Made by a program: the position numbers and the translations under genes
In this document: positions 17,356-25,341 of the stretch, piece by piece
Position numbering within the stretch: position 1 is the first letter of the stretch
How the letters are laid out: each line of letters begins with the position of its first letter
Notes under the pieces: model-generated
Told to the model about the DNA's origin: nothing
Database searches by the model: none
The model's input: the letters and a program-made list of their open reading frames with translations, nothing else
DNA from: Rhizobiales bacterium 2SD
GTDB taxonomy: Bacteria; Pseudomonadota; Alphaproteobacteria; Rhizobiales; Beijerinckiaceae
DNA length: 64,000 bases
Assembly: GCA_005502805.1 (NCBI GenBank)
Contig: SCMY01000008.1
Span: 124,001-188,000, forward strand
Reading direction: 5' to 3'

Positions 17356-17823
17356 ATGCTTCGTGTCCGGCTCTGCGAGGAGGCCGATCACCCCTCGCTC
17401 GCCGGGGTGATGGCTGAGATGCAGGCGCATTACCGCGTGGCTTGTCCGCCGGATGCCGAGATTCGCGCCGGGCTGGCGAACCGGCCGGCCGGGACCGAGC
17501 TGCTCGTCGCCGAGCACGATGGCGCGCTCGTCGGTTTCGCCGCCTTTTCGGCGATCTACCCCGGCCCCGGTCTTCGACCCGGCTGTTTCCTCAAGGAGAT
17601 CTATGTCGCCGAAGCCGCCCGCGGCTGCGGTGCCGGCAAGGCTCTGCTCGCCGAGCTGGCGCGGCTTGCGCTTGCTCGCGGCCTTGGGCGAATCGACTGG
17701 ACGGCGGCGCGCGACGATGAGCGCCTGCTGCGCTTCTATGAGAGCCTCGGCGGGAAGCAGCACCCGGAAAAGGTCTTCTTCAGGCTGACCGGCGAGGGGC
17801 TTGCCCATCTCGCGAAGGGCTGA
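17356..17823 (+). CDS. GNAT-family N-acetyltransferase
   Basis: 155 residues. The acetyl-CoA loop is GCFLKEIYVAEAARGCGAGKALL (V-x-x-x-x-R/Q-G-x-G/A type, around residues 80-100) and LRFYESLGG marks the C-terminal strand. The acceptor is unknown. It begins 10 bases after the TauE gene and may be co-transcribed with it. Its last 44 bases overlap the end of the convergent DUF1289 gene. Confidence 0.85.
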   Translation: MLRVRLCEEADHPSLAGVMAEMQAHYRVACPPDAEIRAGLANRPAGTELLVAEHDGALVGFAAFSAIYPGPGLRPGCFLKEIYVAEAARGCGAGKALLAELARLALARGLGRIDWTAARDDERLLRFYESLGGKQHPEKVFFRLTGEGLAHLAKG

Positions 17824-17980
17824 GCCGCTCGTCCAGAGTTGCCATGATCGCGAGCCGCTCGGCCTCGGAGAGCCGCGACCACTGCGCGATCTCCTGCAGG
17901 GTCCGTCCGCAGCCCTGACAGAGCTTGCTCATCGGATCGATCACGCAGATCTTGATGCAAGGGCTGGAGATCGTGCTCAT
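17780..17980 (-). CDS. DUF1289 small cysteine-rich protein
   Basis: 66 residues with the complete DUF1289 motif [11 protein letters not shown]...[15 protein letters not shown]; four cysteines (CxxxC and CxxC) probably bind a metal. The biochemical role is unknown. Its ATG overlaps the stop of cobS (ATGA), so translation is coupled. The 3' end overlaps the convergent acetyltransferase gene. Confidence 0.85.
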   Translation of the reverse strand: MSTISSPCIKICVIDPMSKLCQGCGRTLQEIAQWSRLSEAERLAIMATLDERLSPSRDGQAPRRSA

Positions 17981-18825
17981 CGCCCGCCCCAGCCGATGAC
18001 GATGGCGAGGCCGAGATAGATCGCGACCTCGCCGAGCTGCTGCGCCGCGCCGATGATGTCGCCGGTCTGCCCGCCGATCAGGCGGATGGCCGTGCGTGAT
18101 AACCAGGAGGCTGCCAGCACCGACAGGGCAAGGCCGAGCACGACGCCCGCCAGGGGGAGGGCGCCCACGACAACAACGAGCAGGGCGATGACGCCCGACA
18201 GCCCGTAGGCAATCGGTAGCACCGACCCCTCGGGCTGTCCGACCGAGGCGGAGGCGCCATTGCGCCGGGTTGGCTCGACCGTGGCGAGGATGCGAATGCC
18301 CTCGACGCGCGACCACGGCGCCGCCACGAGTACCGCTGCCGCCATAGCCCACGCTCCGGCCCCTTGCAGGATCGCTGCGAGCGCGCTCACCCGCAGCAGC
18401 AGCGACAGGCCGAGGGCGAGGGCGCCGAAGGTGCCGACGCGGCTGTCCTTCATGATCTCCAGCCGCCGCTCGGGCGTATGTCCGCCGAACAGCCCGTCGG
18501 CCGAGTCGGCGAGACCGTCCTCGTGGAAGGCGCCAGTCGTCACCACCAGCGCCGTCATGACGAGCGCCGCCGTCAGCAAGGCGTTGACGCCGGCAAGGCC
18601 AGCGAGCAGAGCGATCAATGCCGCAGGCGCCGCGATGACCAGAGCCGCGAAGGGCAAGGCGCGCGGCACCAGACGGAAGTCCGGCAGCGCATGCGGATTC
18701 TCGCCCGGCAGCGCCGGCACCGGCAGGCGCGAATAGAAGCGGATGCAGGTCGTGGTCGCGATCAGCCAGCCCGGCCAGATCGGCGCGCTCGCCTGCGTCG
18801 CATCATCGCTGTCGGTTTGCGCCAC
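17977..18825 (-). CDS. cobS: Adenosylcobinamide-GDP ribazoletransferase
   Basis: 282 residues and about seven membrane segments. CobS marks are FYSRLPVP near the N-terminus, the catalytic acidic motif [19 protein letters not shown] (around 97-115), KDSRVGTFG and GQTGDIIGA near the end. It joins adenosylcobinamide-GDP with alpha-ribazole in the last step of the nucleotide-loop pathway. It is divergent from cobT, which makes alpha-ribazole phosphate. Confidence 0.95.
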   Translation of the reverse strand: MAQTDSDDATQASAPIWPGWLIATTTCIRFYSRLPVPALPGENPHALPDFRLVPRALPFAALVIAAPAALIALLAGLAGVNALLTAALVMTALVVTTGAFHEDGLADSADGLFGGHTPERRLEIMKDSRVGTFGALALGLSLLLRVSALAAILQGAGAWAMAAAVLVAAPWSRVEGIRILATVEPTRRNGASASVGQPEGSVLPIAYGLSGVIALLVVVVGALPLAGVVLGLALSVLAASWLSRTAIRLIGGQTGDIIGAAQQLGEVAIYLGLAIVIGWGGR

Positions 18826-18932
18826 GCTGTCCTCGGATTGTCTTCGTCCGCTCCAGCCTATAGCAGCAGCGGCTGCGCGGCGGCGATCTCGCGCGGCCCG
18901 ATTCCTCAGGTTTTCAAGATCGGCTTCCTCAG

Positions 18933-19964
18933 ATGTCTGCGATGCCCGCCTCCGGCCTGCCCTTCGACGATATCCGCAACCTCATCGCCAATATGCCGGG
19001 CCCCGATATGGCGGCGGCCAACGCCGTGCGCGCCCGCGACAAGGAATTGACCAAGCCGGCCGGCAGCCTCGGGCGGCTGGAGGAGATCGCCGAATGGCTC
19101 GCCGCCTGGCAGGGCAAGGCGCCGCCGCGGGTCGACCGGCCGCTGGTCTGCGTCTTCGCCGGCAATCACGGCGTCGTCGCCCAGGGCGTCTCGGCCTTCC
19201 CGCAGAGCGTGACGCGCCAGATGCTGGAGAACTTTGCCGCAGGTGGTGCTGCGATCAACCAGATCTGCGCCGCCTATGATCTCGGCTTCAAGGTCTTCGA
19301 CCTCGCGCTCGACCTGCCGACCGGCGATTTCACGCAAGAGGATGCACTCGACGAGCGCGCCTGCGTCGCTACCATGGCCTTCGGCATGGAGGCGCTCGCC
19401 GGCGGGGCCGATCTGCTGGCGCTCGGCGAGATGGGCATCGGCAACACGACCTCTGCCGCCGCGATCTTCGCCGCGCTCTATGGCGGTGGTGCGGCTCAGT
19501 GGTGCGGCCGCGGCACGGGCGTCGACGACGAGGGCCTGAAGCGCAAGATCGCCGCGGTCGAGGCCGGGCTGAAGCTGCACGCCAACCATCTGAGCGACCC
19601 GCTCGAAGTGCTGCGCCGTTTCGGTGGCCGCGAGATGGCGGCGATCTGCGGCGCGATCCTCGCCGCCCGCCTGCAGCGCATCCCGGTGATCCTCGACGGC
19701 TATGTCGTCACCGCTGCTGCCGCGATCCTGCACGCGCTCGATTCTTCCGCGCTCGACCATTGCATCGCCGGCCATCTCTCTGCCGAGGGCGCGCATGCGC
19801 AGGCGCTGGTCAAGCTCGGCAAGCAGCCCTTGCTGGCGCTCGACATGCGGCTTGGCGAGGGGACGGGTGCTGCGCTCGCCGCCGGCCTGGTCAAAGCAGC
19901 CGCCGGCGTCCATTCCGGCATGGCAACCTTCGCGCAGGCGCAGGTCTCGCAGAAGGGCGAGTAG
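18933..19964 (+). CDS. cobT: Nicotinate-nucleotide:dimethylbenzimidazole phosphoribosyltransferase
   Basis: 343 residues. Conserved segments are [55 protein letters not shown] (around 165-180) and [11 protein letters not shown], whose Glu is the catalytic base in the family. It makes alpha-ribazole phosphate from DMB and nicotinate mononucleotide. It shares a 107-base divergent gap with cobS; I see no cobalamin-riboswitch structure in that gap. Confidence 0.95.
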   Translation: MSAMPASGLPFDDIRNLIANMPGPDMAAANAVRARDKELTKPAGSLGRLEEIAEWLAAWQGKAPPRVDRPLVCVFAGNHGVVAQGVSAFPQSVTRQMLENFAAGGAAINQICAAYDLGFKVFDLALDLPTGDFTQEDALDERACVATMAFGMEALAGGADLLALGEMGIGNTTSAAAIFAALYGGGAAQWCGRGTGVDDEGLKRKIAAVEAGLKLHANHLSDPLEVLRRFGGREMAAICGAILAARLQRIPVILDGYVVTAAAAILHALDSSALDHCIAGHLSAEGAHAQALVKLGKQPLLALDMRLGEGTGAALAAGLVKAAAGVHSGMATFAQAQVSQKGE

Positions 19965-19971
19965 GGCTGGC

Positions 19972-20376
19972 CTATTCCGTCCGGAACGGATTCTCGATCC
20001 GGAGCCGTTCTTCGACGACGAGGCCGTGCTGCAAGTCTTCAGTGTACAGCACTGTGCAGCCGGCCCGTAGGGCACTGGCGACGATCAGCGCGTCGTAGAG
20101 GCCGAACTTGTGTCGTTCCGCCAGGCGGACGGCATCCTGATGTGTGGCGAGATCTAGCGGATGGATGGCTCGGCTCAGTGTCGTGATCGCGTCGACCGCT
20201 TCCGTGATCTCCGTCCACGAAAAGCCGAGCTTGCGTCGCGCGACATTGGCGAACTCGTTCAGGACCTGGACACTGACCTCGCAGCCGCGGCCGAGCAATT
20301 CCTCAGCCACGGCATTCCGCGGATCGTCGCTGAAGGCATAGACGACGACATTGCTGTCGAGGAAGGCGCGCGTCAT
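19972..20376 (-). CDS. vapC: PIN-domain toxin, VapC-like
   Basis: 134 residues. PIN acidic residues are visible at D7 (FLDSNVVVYAF), E41 (LNEFANV), D95 (LYDALIVASAL) and D114 (YTEDLQHG). VapC proteins are Mg-dependent ribonucleases, often cutting tRNA or rRNA. Its ATG overlaps the antitoxin stop (ATGA), so the toxin is translationally coupled to its antitoxin. It ends 8 bases from the convergent end of cobT. Confidence 0.9.
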   Translation of the reverse strand: MTRAFLDSNVVVYAFSDDPRNAVAEELLGRGCEVSVQVLNEFANVARRKLGFSWTEITEAVDAITTLSRAIHPLDLATHQDAVRLAERHKFGLYDALIVASALRAGCTVLYTEDLQHGLVVEERLRIENPFRTE

Positions 20377-20609
20377 GGAGCGCGCTCATTGGCCTCGTCG
20401 CGATCGAAACGCCAGCCGGGCGGAAGTGGCTTGCGCAGGCTGCGGATGCGGGCGAGCGCCTGCGGCTTGCGCTCGTCACGGGCAATCAGGAACGTCCCGT
20501 CGTCGGCGATGCGGATTTCGACATCGTCGCCCTCCTTGAGGGCCAACGCTTCACTGACCGCGGTGGGTATCCGGATGGCGAGGCTGTTGCCCCAACGTGC
20601 GACCTGCAT
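20373..20609 (-). CDS. vapB: AbrB/MazE-type antitoxin
   Basis: 78 residues from the ATG of MQVARWGNSLAIRIP; a longer frame would run through the operator. The N-terminal swapped-hairpin DNA-binding domain (residues 1-45) reads WGNSLAIRIPTAVSEALALKEGD in segments; the C-terminal tail LPPGWRFDRDEANER is the likely toxin-binding strand. It neutralises the PIN toxin and represses its own promoter, consistent with the palindrome just upstream. Confidence 0.88.
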   Translation of the reverse strand: MQVARWGNSLAIRIPTAVSEALALKEGDDVEIRIADDGTFLIARDERKPQALARIRSLRKPLPPGWRFDRDEANERAP

Positions 20610-20625
20610 CGGTCGGGCTCCTACT

Positions 20626-20650
20626 TGATATACACGGGCCATGTATATCA
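20626..20650. promoter_or_regulatory. Toxin-antitoxin operator palindrome
   Basis: Perfect 9-bp arms TGATATACA (20626-20634) and TGTATATCA (20642-20650) separated by 7 bases. It starts 17 bases upstream of the antitoxin ATG, is AT-rich in a GC-rich setting and overlaps likely -10 sequence, as expected for an autoregulatory operator. Confidence 0.75.
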
Positions 20651-20712
20651 TGGGAGCTGCGATCCAGCATACAAGACGCGCCGGGCATTCGCTCCGGCGC
20701 GTCTTTGGCTCA

Positions 20713-21417
20713 TCAGGCGCCGAAGCGCTCGATCACCTCGGCCAGCGACACATGGCCCTTGAAGGTGCCCCTGCCGGCCGGCGTCTCGCCATTCTCCAGC
20801 GCAGCCGCGAAGGTGACAGCCGGATCGCTTTCGACCTGCTGACGCAGCGCCTGCAGCTTCGGCCAGCGTGAGAGGTTGGCGACCTCATGATATTCGAGCC
20901 AACGCGCCACGCCGGCGAGCAGCCCGTCGGCGAGGCTGTGCTTGCCGCCGACCAGCCAGTTGCCGCCGTCGAGCATCTCTTCCAGCCGGTCATGACGCTC
21001 GATCACCCGCTCCCGCCCGAAGTGGCGCAGCGCCGCCTCGAAATCGGGATCGGGCTCGGGCAGTTCCAATGCGACCCAGAGCGGCGTGAAAGCGCCGGTG
21101 AAGCCGGTGTTGAGGAAGCCCATCAACTGGTGCATCCGGTCGGCTTCGGGCGAGAGCGGGTCGAAGCTGATCCGCCGCTCCGTGTCGCGCGCCTCCAGAT
21201 AGGCGGCGATCGCCATGGTCTCGGTCAGGGGGCGGCCCTGATCGGTGATCAGCACCGGAGTCTCGACACGCTGGTTGATCCGCTTGTAGGCGGGTTCGCG
21301 CATCTCTCCGAGCATGTCGACGCGGCTGAGCTTGTAGGGCTGGCCAAGCCATTCCAGAGCCGCGACCAGGCCCATCGAGGTGCCGGCCGGGTAGCCATAA
21401 ACGAGAATCGGTTCCAT
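20713..21417 (-). CDS. Glutathione S-transferase family protein
   Basis: 234 residues. The N-terminal thioredoxin-like domain (1-80) has VYGYPAGTSMGLVAALEWLG, the cis-Pro motif RVETPVLIT and the glutathione-binding TETMAIAAYLE; the helical domain has LADGLLAG. It conjugates or reduces with glutathione, substrate unknown. It is divergent from an HxlR regulator, a pairing seen for electrophile- or redox-response genes. Confidence 0.88.
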   Translation of the reverse strand: MEPILVYGYPAGTSMGLVAALEWLGQPYKLSRVDMLGEMREPAYKRINQRVETPVLITDQGRPLTETMAIAAYLEARDTERRISFDPLSPEADRMHQLMGFLNTGFTGAFTPLWVALELPEPDPDFEAALRHFGRERVIERHDRLEEMLDGGNWLVGGKHSLADGLLAGVARWLEYHEVANLSRWPKLQALRQQVESDPAVTFAAALENGETPAGRGTFKGHVSLAEVIERFGA

Positions 21418-21526
21418 CTTGCGTTTTCCATTCGGGTCGGGAAACGCTGCGCAGCGGGGTGGAACCTAGTCATCCGCCGCCCCATGTAAATTACGCACTT
21501 TTCTGTAACCACGTGCGGAACGAACC

Positions 21527-21874
21527 ATGAAGGACGTCGTGTCCGACTGCTCGATCGAAAGCGTCATGCGGGTGCTGAGCGGCCGCTGGCCGACCCTGCT
21601 GCTCTACTATCTGAAGGATGGCACCAAGCGTTTCAGCGAGCTCCGGCGCGACAATCCAACGGTCTCGCACCGCATGCTCGCACTTGAACTGCGCAAGCTC
21701 GAAGCGGCCGGCATCGTCCGTCGCATCGACCATGACGGCTATCCGCGCCGGGTCGACTACGAGCTGACGGAACCCGGCCTGCGCCTCGTGCCGTTGATCG
21801 ATGCGCTCGGTGACTGGTGGGAAGAGGCCGGAGCAGGGCGCAATCAGTCGGCGATCCTGCCAAAGGTCGCCTGA
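21527..21874 (+). CDS. HxlR-family transcriptional regulator
   Basis: 115 residues, a winged helix of HxlR type: CSIESVMRVLSGRWPTLLLYYL, KRFSELRRDNPTVSHRML and the wing IVRRIDHDGYPRRVDYELTE. The single Cys8 is in the position used for redox or electrophile sensing in some members. It faces the GST gene across a 109-base gap that contains the AT-rich near-palindrome GTAAATTAC (21486-21494), a candidate site. Confidence 0.88.
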   Translation: MKDVVSDCSIESVMRVLSGRWPTLLLYYLKDGTKRFSELRRDNPTVSHRMLALELRKLEAAGIVRRIDHDGYPRRVDYELTEPGLRLVPLIDALGDWWEEAGAGRNQSAILPKVA

Positions 21875-21926
21875 ACGACACGCTAAATCGGCTGTCGTCA
21901 GCACAGCGAGCCGGCGAGCGGAACGG

Positions 21927-22391
21927 ATGATAGACAACGCGAACGACGTGGCGATCCGGCCGCTGGAAGCCGACGACCGCGCCGATTGGGAACGGCTGTG
22001 GGTCGGCTATCACGCGCACGGGCCGTTCGGTGGCTCACCGCCGCCCGCTGCGGTCACGGATGCGACGTTCGCGCGCTTTCTGGCCGGCGATGAGATGCAG
22101 GCGTTGGTCGCGGTTGAGGGAGGTGCACTTGTCGGGATCGTCCACGCGGTCTTCCACCCTGTGACCTCGTCGGACCGCCCGGTCTGCTTCCTCAACGACT
22201 TGTTCGTGGCTGAGACGGTCCGCAGGCGCGGGGTTGGCCGGCGATTGATCGAGGCCCTCTATGATCTCGCCAGCGCAGAGGGCGCTTTTCGCGTCTACTG
22301 GCATATGCAGGTCGACAACCGGACGGCTGCCGAGCTCTACGACAGGGTCGCAAGCCGCTCCGGGCATATAGTTTTCCGCAGAGCTCTCTGA
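21927..22391 (+). CDS. GNAT-family N-acetyltransferase
   Basis: 154 residues. Begins MIDNANDVAIRPLEADDR; the acetyl-CoA-binding loop is FLNDLFVAETVRRRGVGRRLIEAL (about residues 89-112), and NRTAAELYDRVA is the usual C-terminal helix. The substrate is unknown. It follows HxlR by 52 bases in the same direction and may be in one transcript. Confidence 0.85.
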   Translation: MIDNANDVAIRPLEADDRADWERLWVGYHAHGPFGGSPPPAAVTDATFARFLAGDEMQALVAVEGGALVGIVHAVFHPVTSSDRPVCFLNDLFVAETVRRRGVGRRLIEALYDLASAEGAFRVYWHMQVDNRTAAELYDRVASRSGHIVFRRAL

Positions 22392-22443
22392 TCCTGCGCG
22401 ATCACCGCGAAAGGGAGCCGCTTCGCAGCGAGCATATTTGGTC

Positions 22444-23418
22444 TCACCTCGGGTCGAGCGAGATCTTGGCCGCCGTGGCGACTTCCTTCCAGCGCGCGAT
22501 GTCGGCGTCAAGGAAGCGGCGGAACTCTGCCGGCGTGCTGCAGACCGTATCGCCCCCGAGCACGGAGAGTTTCTGCTGGACCTGCTGGTCGGCACAGGCC
22601 TTGACCACCTCGGCATGCAGCCTGGTGACGATCTCGGCGGGCACGCCGGTTGGAGCCAGCAGGCCGAACCAGGCCACTGTCTCGTAGCCGGCGAAGCCGC
22701 TTTCCTCCACCGTGGGAACATCCGGCAGGGCGGCGGCGCGCTTGCGGGTGGTGACGGCGAGTGGTGTCACCTGGCCGGACTGCACCAGCCCGATCGCGGG
22801 CGGCAGATTCACCGCCATGAACTCGATCTGGCCGGAGACGATGTCGTTGAGGGCGGGGGCCGAGCCGCGATAGGGCACATGCGTCGCCTCGATGCCAGTG
22901 AGCACCTTGAGATATTCGGAGTTCATATGGGCTGAGGAGCCGTTGCCGCCCGAAGCGAAGCTGAGCTTGCCGGGGTTGGCCTTGGCATGCGCGACGAGCT
23001 CGGCGAGCGACTTCACCGGCAGCTTCTTGCTGGCCAGGAAGATGTTTGGGGCGCGATAGACCAGCGACACAGGCGCGAAATCGCGCATCGCATCATAGGG
23101 CACGTCCTTGTAGGTCGCCGGGATGATGCCGTGCGAGCCGGCATTGCCCATGATCAGGGTGTAGCCGTCGGGCGCCGCCTTGGCCGCCGCTGCCGATCCG
23201 ACCACGCCGCCGGCGCCCATCCGGTTCTCGATCACGAAGGGTTGTCCGAGTGCCGCCTGCAATTTCTCGCCGATCAGCCTCGCGGCGATGTCGGAGCCGT
23301 CGCCGGGAGCGCTGGGTACGATCAGCGTCACCTGGCGTTCCGGCCATGGGCCTGCGTGCGCCACGAGAAGGCCGAAGCCGAGCAGCCCGCCCATGCAAGA
23401 CGCGACGAACTTCCTCAT
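22444..23418 (-). CDS. Bug/TctC-type tripartite tricarboxylate transporter binding protein
   Basis: 324 residues. A signal peptide (MRKFVASCMGGLLGFGLLVAHA) precedes the Bug fold: WPERQVTLIVPSAPGDGSD, VIENRMGAGGVVGS, PDGYTLIMG and VPTVEESGF. These periplasmic proteins bind carboxylates or similar small anions for TctAB permeases; no tctAB lies nearby, as is common for the expanded Bug family. It is divergent from a GntR gene and an enolase-superfamily gene, suggesting its ligand is the substrate of that enzyme. Confidence 0.9.
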   Translation of the reverse strand: MRKFVASCMGGLLGFGLLVAHAGPWPERQVTLIVPSAPGDGSDIAARLIGEKLQAALGQPFVIENRMGAGGVVGSAAAAKAAPDGYTLIMGNAGSHGIIPATYKDVPYDAMRDFAPVSLVYRAPNIFLASKKLPVKSLAELVAHAKANPGKLSFASGGNGSSAHMNSEYLKVLTGIEATHVPYRGSAPALNDIVSGQIEFMAVNLPPAIGLVQSGQVTPLAVTTRKRAAALPDVPTVEESGFAGYETVAWFGLLAPTGVPAEIVTRLHAEVVKACADQQVQQKLSVLGGDTVCSTPAEFRRFLDADIARWKEVATAAKISLDPR

Positions 23419-23430
23419 GCCTGCCTCCCG

Positions 23431-23445
23431 CGTGATGTGATCACG
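23431..23445. promoter_or_regulatory. Palindrome in the Bug/GntR divergent region
   Basis: CGTGAT-GTG-ATCACG is a perfect 6+3+6 inverted repeat lying 12 bases from the Bug-gene start, and a similar TGTGATCAAAT half lies close to the GntR start. GntR/FCD regulators bind short palindromes in divergent promoters, so this is a candidate operator. Confidence 0.5.
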
Positions 23446-23500
23446 ATTGTCATCTGACTACCTTGACAGGCAGCGATATACGGCATTTGTGATCAAATCA

Positions 23501-24163
23501 ATGGACGAGACCTTCTCACTCGCCGACTCCGTCAAGGACATGATCCGCGCCGAAATCCTCGATGGCGGGCTCGATTTCGGCGCGCGCCTGCGCATCCGTG
23601 AGCTGGCGGCGCGCTATGGTGCGAGCCCGATGCCGGTGCGAGAGGCGCTACGCAGCCTGGCCGGAGAGGGGCTCGTCGCAGCCGTCGCCAACAAGGGCGC
23701 GCGCGTCGTCACGGTCGATGCCGAGCACATCCGCCATCTCTTCACCATCCGCGTCGCCATCGAAGTCGCGCTGGCGCGGCAAGCGACGCTCGCGATCGAC
23801 GCCGCTGGGCTGGCCGAGGTCGCGGCGCTCGAGCAGGAGCGGCTCGCCGCGGTCGCTGCCGGCGATTTCGCCGGCGGCGTCGCCATCAACCAGCGGTTCC
23901 ATCGCCGCATCTACGAGGCGGCCGGCAATGCCGAGGGGCTCGTCCTGCTAGACCGGCACTGGCTGCTGCTGGCGGCGATCTGGTCGCGCTACGGCTATCG
24001 GCCCGAGCGTCTCGGCGGCGTCGCCAGTGATCACGATCACATCCTGCGGGCGCTGGCCGAGCGCGATGCCGAAGCCTGCAGTGTGCTGACTGCGGCCCAT
24101 GTCACCAAGACGCGCCAGGACATGCTGGCGCAGCTCGCAGAACACGAGGGGAGGGCGCGGTGA
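23501..24163 (+). CDS. GntR-family regulator with FCD domain
   Basis: 220 residues from MDETFSLADSV; a start 18 codons upstream is possible but would cover the promoter region. The winged HTH (10-75) has RIRELAARYGASPMPVREALRSL and the FCD domain (about 85-210) has the metal/ligand His residues in NQRFHRRIY and SDHDHILRAL. Its stop overlaps the GTG start of the enolase-superfamily gene, so it is coupled to that enzyme and probably senses its substrate. Confidence 0.88.
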   Translation: MDETFSLADSVKDMIRAEILDGGLDFGARLRIRELAARYGASPMPVREALRSLAGEGLVAAVANKGARVVTVDAEHIRHLFTIRVAIEVALARQATLAIDAAGLAEVAALEQERLAAVAAGDFAGGVAINQRFHRRIYEAAGNAEGLVLLDRHWLLLAAIWSRYGYRPERLGGVASDHDHILRALAERDAEACSVLTAAHVTKTRQDMLAQLAEHEGRAR

Positions 24164-25290
24164 CCGCGGCCGATCGCATCGAGAGTGCGCGGCTGCGCGT
24201 CCTGCGCATCACCGACAAGACGCGCTGGGTCTTTCTCGAACTGGCCTTCGCCTCGGGTACGAAGGGGCTGGGCGAGGCCAGCTTGAACGGTCAGGAGCGG
24301 CTGCTCGTAGACGCGGCGCTGCAGCACCTGCCCATCTGGCTAACCGGAGCTCCAACGCCGGATTTCGAGCGCCCGGTGCCGCTGCCGCTCGCCACGATCG
24401 CGACTGCCTTCGATGTCGCCCGCTGCGATGCAGCCGCCCGGCGCGAGGGCAAGCCGCTAGCCGCCACGCTCGGGGCGCGGGTCGGCGTCCGGATTCCGCT
24501 CTACGCCAATATCAACCGGCGCACGCGTGACCGCACACCCGCCGGCCATGCTGCGAGCGCGGCCGATGCGCTGGCGGCTGGTTTCGAGGCGGTCAAAATC
24601 GCACCGTTCGACGAGGTCTCGCCGGCCCTCACTGACGATGCCGAAGGGCGGGCGGCGCTGGAGCGCGGGCTCGAACGAATCGCTGCAGTTCGTCGCGGCT
24701 TGGGCAGCGACCGTCGCCTGATGGTCGATTGCCATTGGCGCTTCGCGCCCGATCTGGCCTGGCGTCTCGTCGAGGCGGTGCGCGAGCATGCTCTCTACTG
24801 GCTGGAGTGCCCGGTGGCGGAGACGCAGGCCAATCTGTCTCTGCTGGCGCAACTGCGGCGCAAGCTCAATGCATCCGGCACGCTGCTGGCCGGACTTGAG
24901 GAGTTCTCCGGCGCGCCGGCCTTCCTCGCCTTCGCCGACGCCTATGACGTGATGATGCCCGACATGAAATATGTCGGCGGCGTCGACGAGATGCTGCGCA
25001 CCGGCCGCGCCCTCGCCGAGCGGGGCATCGCGGTCTCGCCGCATAATCCGACCGGCCCGGTCTGCCATGCCGCGAGCCTGCATCTCAGCGCCGCCCTGCC
25101 GGGTTTCGGCATGCTCGAGGTCCAGTTCGACGAGACGCCCCTCTTCTTCGATCTCGGCCGGCCGGCCGTGCCGGGCTTCATCGGCGGCACTTCGGAGCTG
25201 CCGATCGCTGCGGGGCTGGGGCTCGATCTTGATGAGGAGCGGGCTGAACGGCTCTGCGTCCTCGATCTCACGCTTCGGCCGTCGCTCTGA
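24160..25290 (+). CDS. Mandelate racemase/muconate lactonizing enzyme family protein
   Basis: 376 residues from a GTG that overlaps the GntR stop. Enolase-superfamily metal ligands are visible as D in LMVDCHWRF, E in WLECPV and E in AGLEEF; a Lys in AVKIAPFD and a His in SPHNPTGPV are candidate acid/base residues. The family dehydrates or racemises carboxylic acids; the exact substrate is not evident. Context (GntR plus divergent Bug binding protein) suggests catabolism of a sugar acid or similar carboxylate. Confidence 0.85.
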   Translation: MTAADRIESARLRVLRITDKTRWVFLELAFASGTKGLGEASLNGQERLLVDAALQHLPIWLTGAPTPDFERPVPLPLATIATAFDVARCDAAARREGKPLAATLGARVGVRIPLYANINRRTRDRTPAGHAASAADALAAGFEAVKIAPFDEVSPALTDDAEGRAALERGLERIAAVRRGLGSDRRLMVDCHWRFAPDLAWRLVEAVREHALYWLECPVAETQANLSLLAQLRRKLNASGTLLAGLEEFSGAPAFLAFADAYDVMMPDMKYVGGVDEMLRTGRALAERGIAVSPHNPTGPVCHAASLHLSAALPGFGMLEVQFDETPLFFDLGRPAVPGFIGGTSELPIAAGLGLDLDEERAERLCVLDLTLRPSL

Positions 25291-25341
25291 CAGGCTTTGG
25301 ACGCGGAGATTCTTGAAGTCAGCAGCATAGCGCGGCCGACC

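Noticed and set aside
18826..18932. Possible cobalamin riboswitch in the cobS/cobT divergent gap
   Set aside because: The gap is only 107 bases and no B12-box-like or long stem structure is visible.
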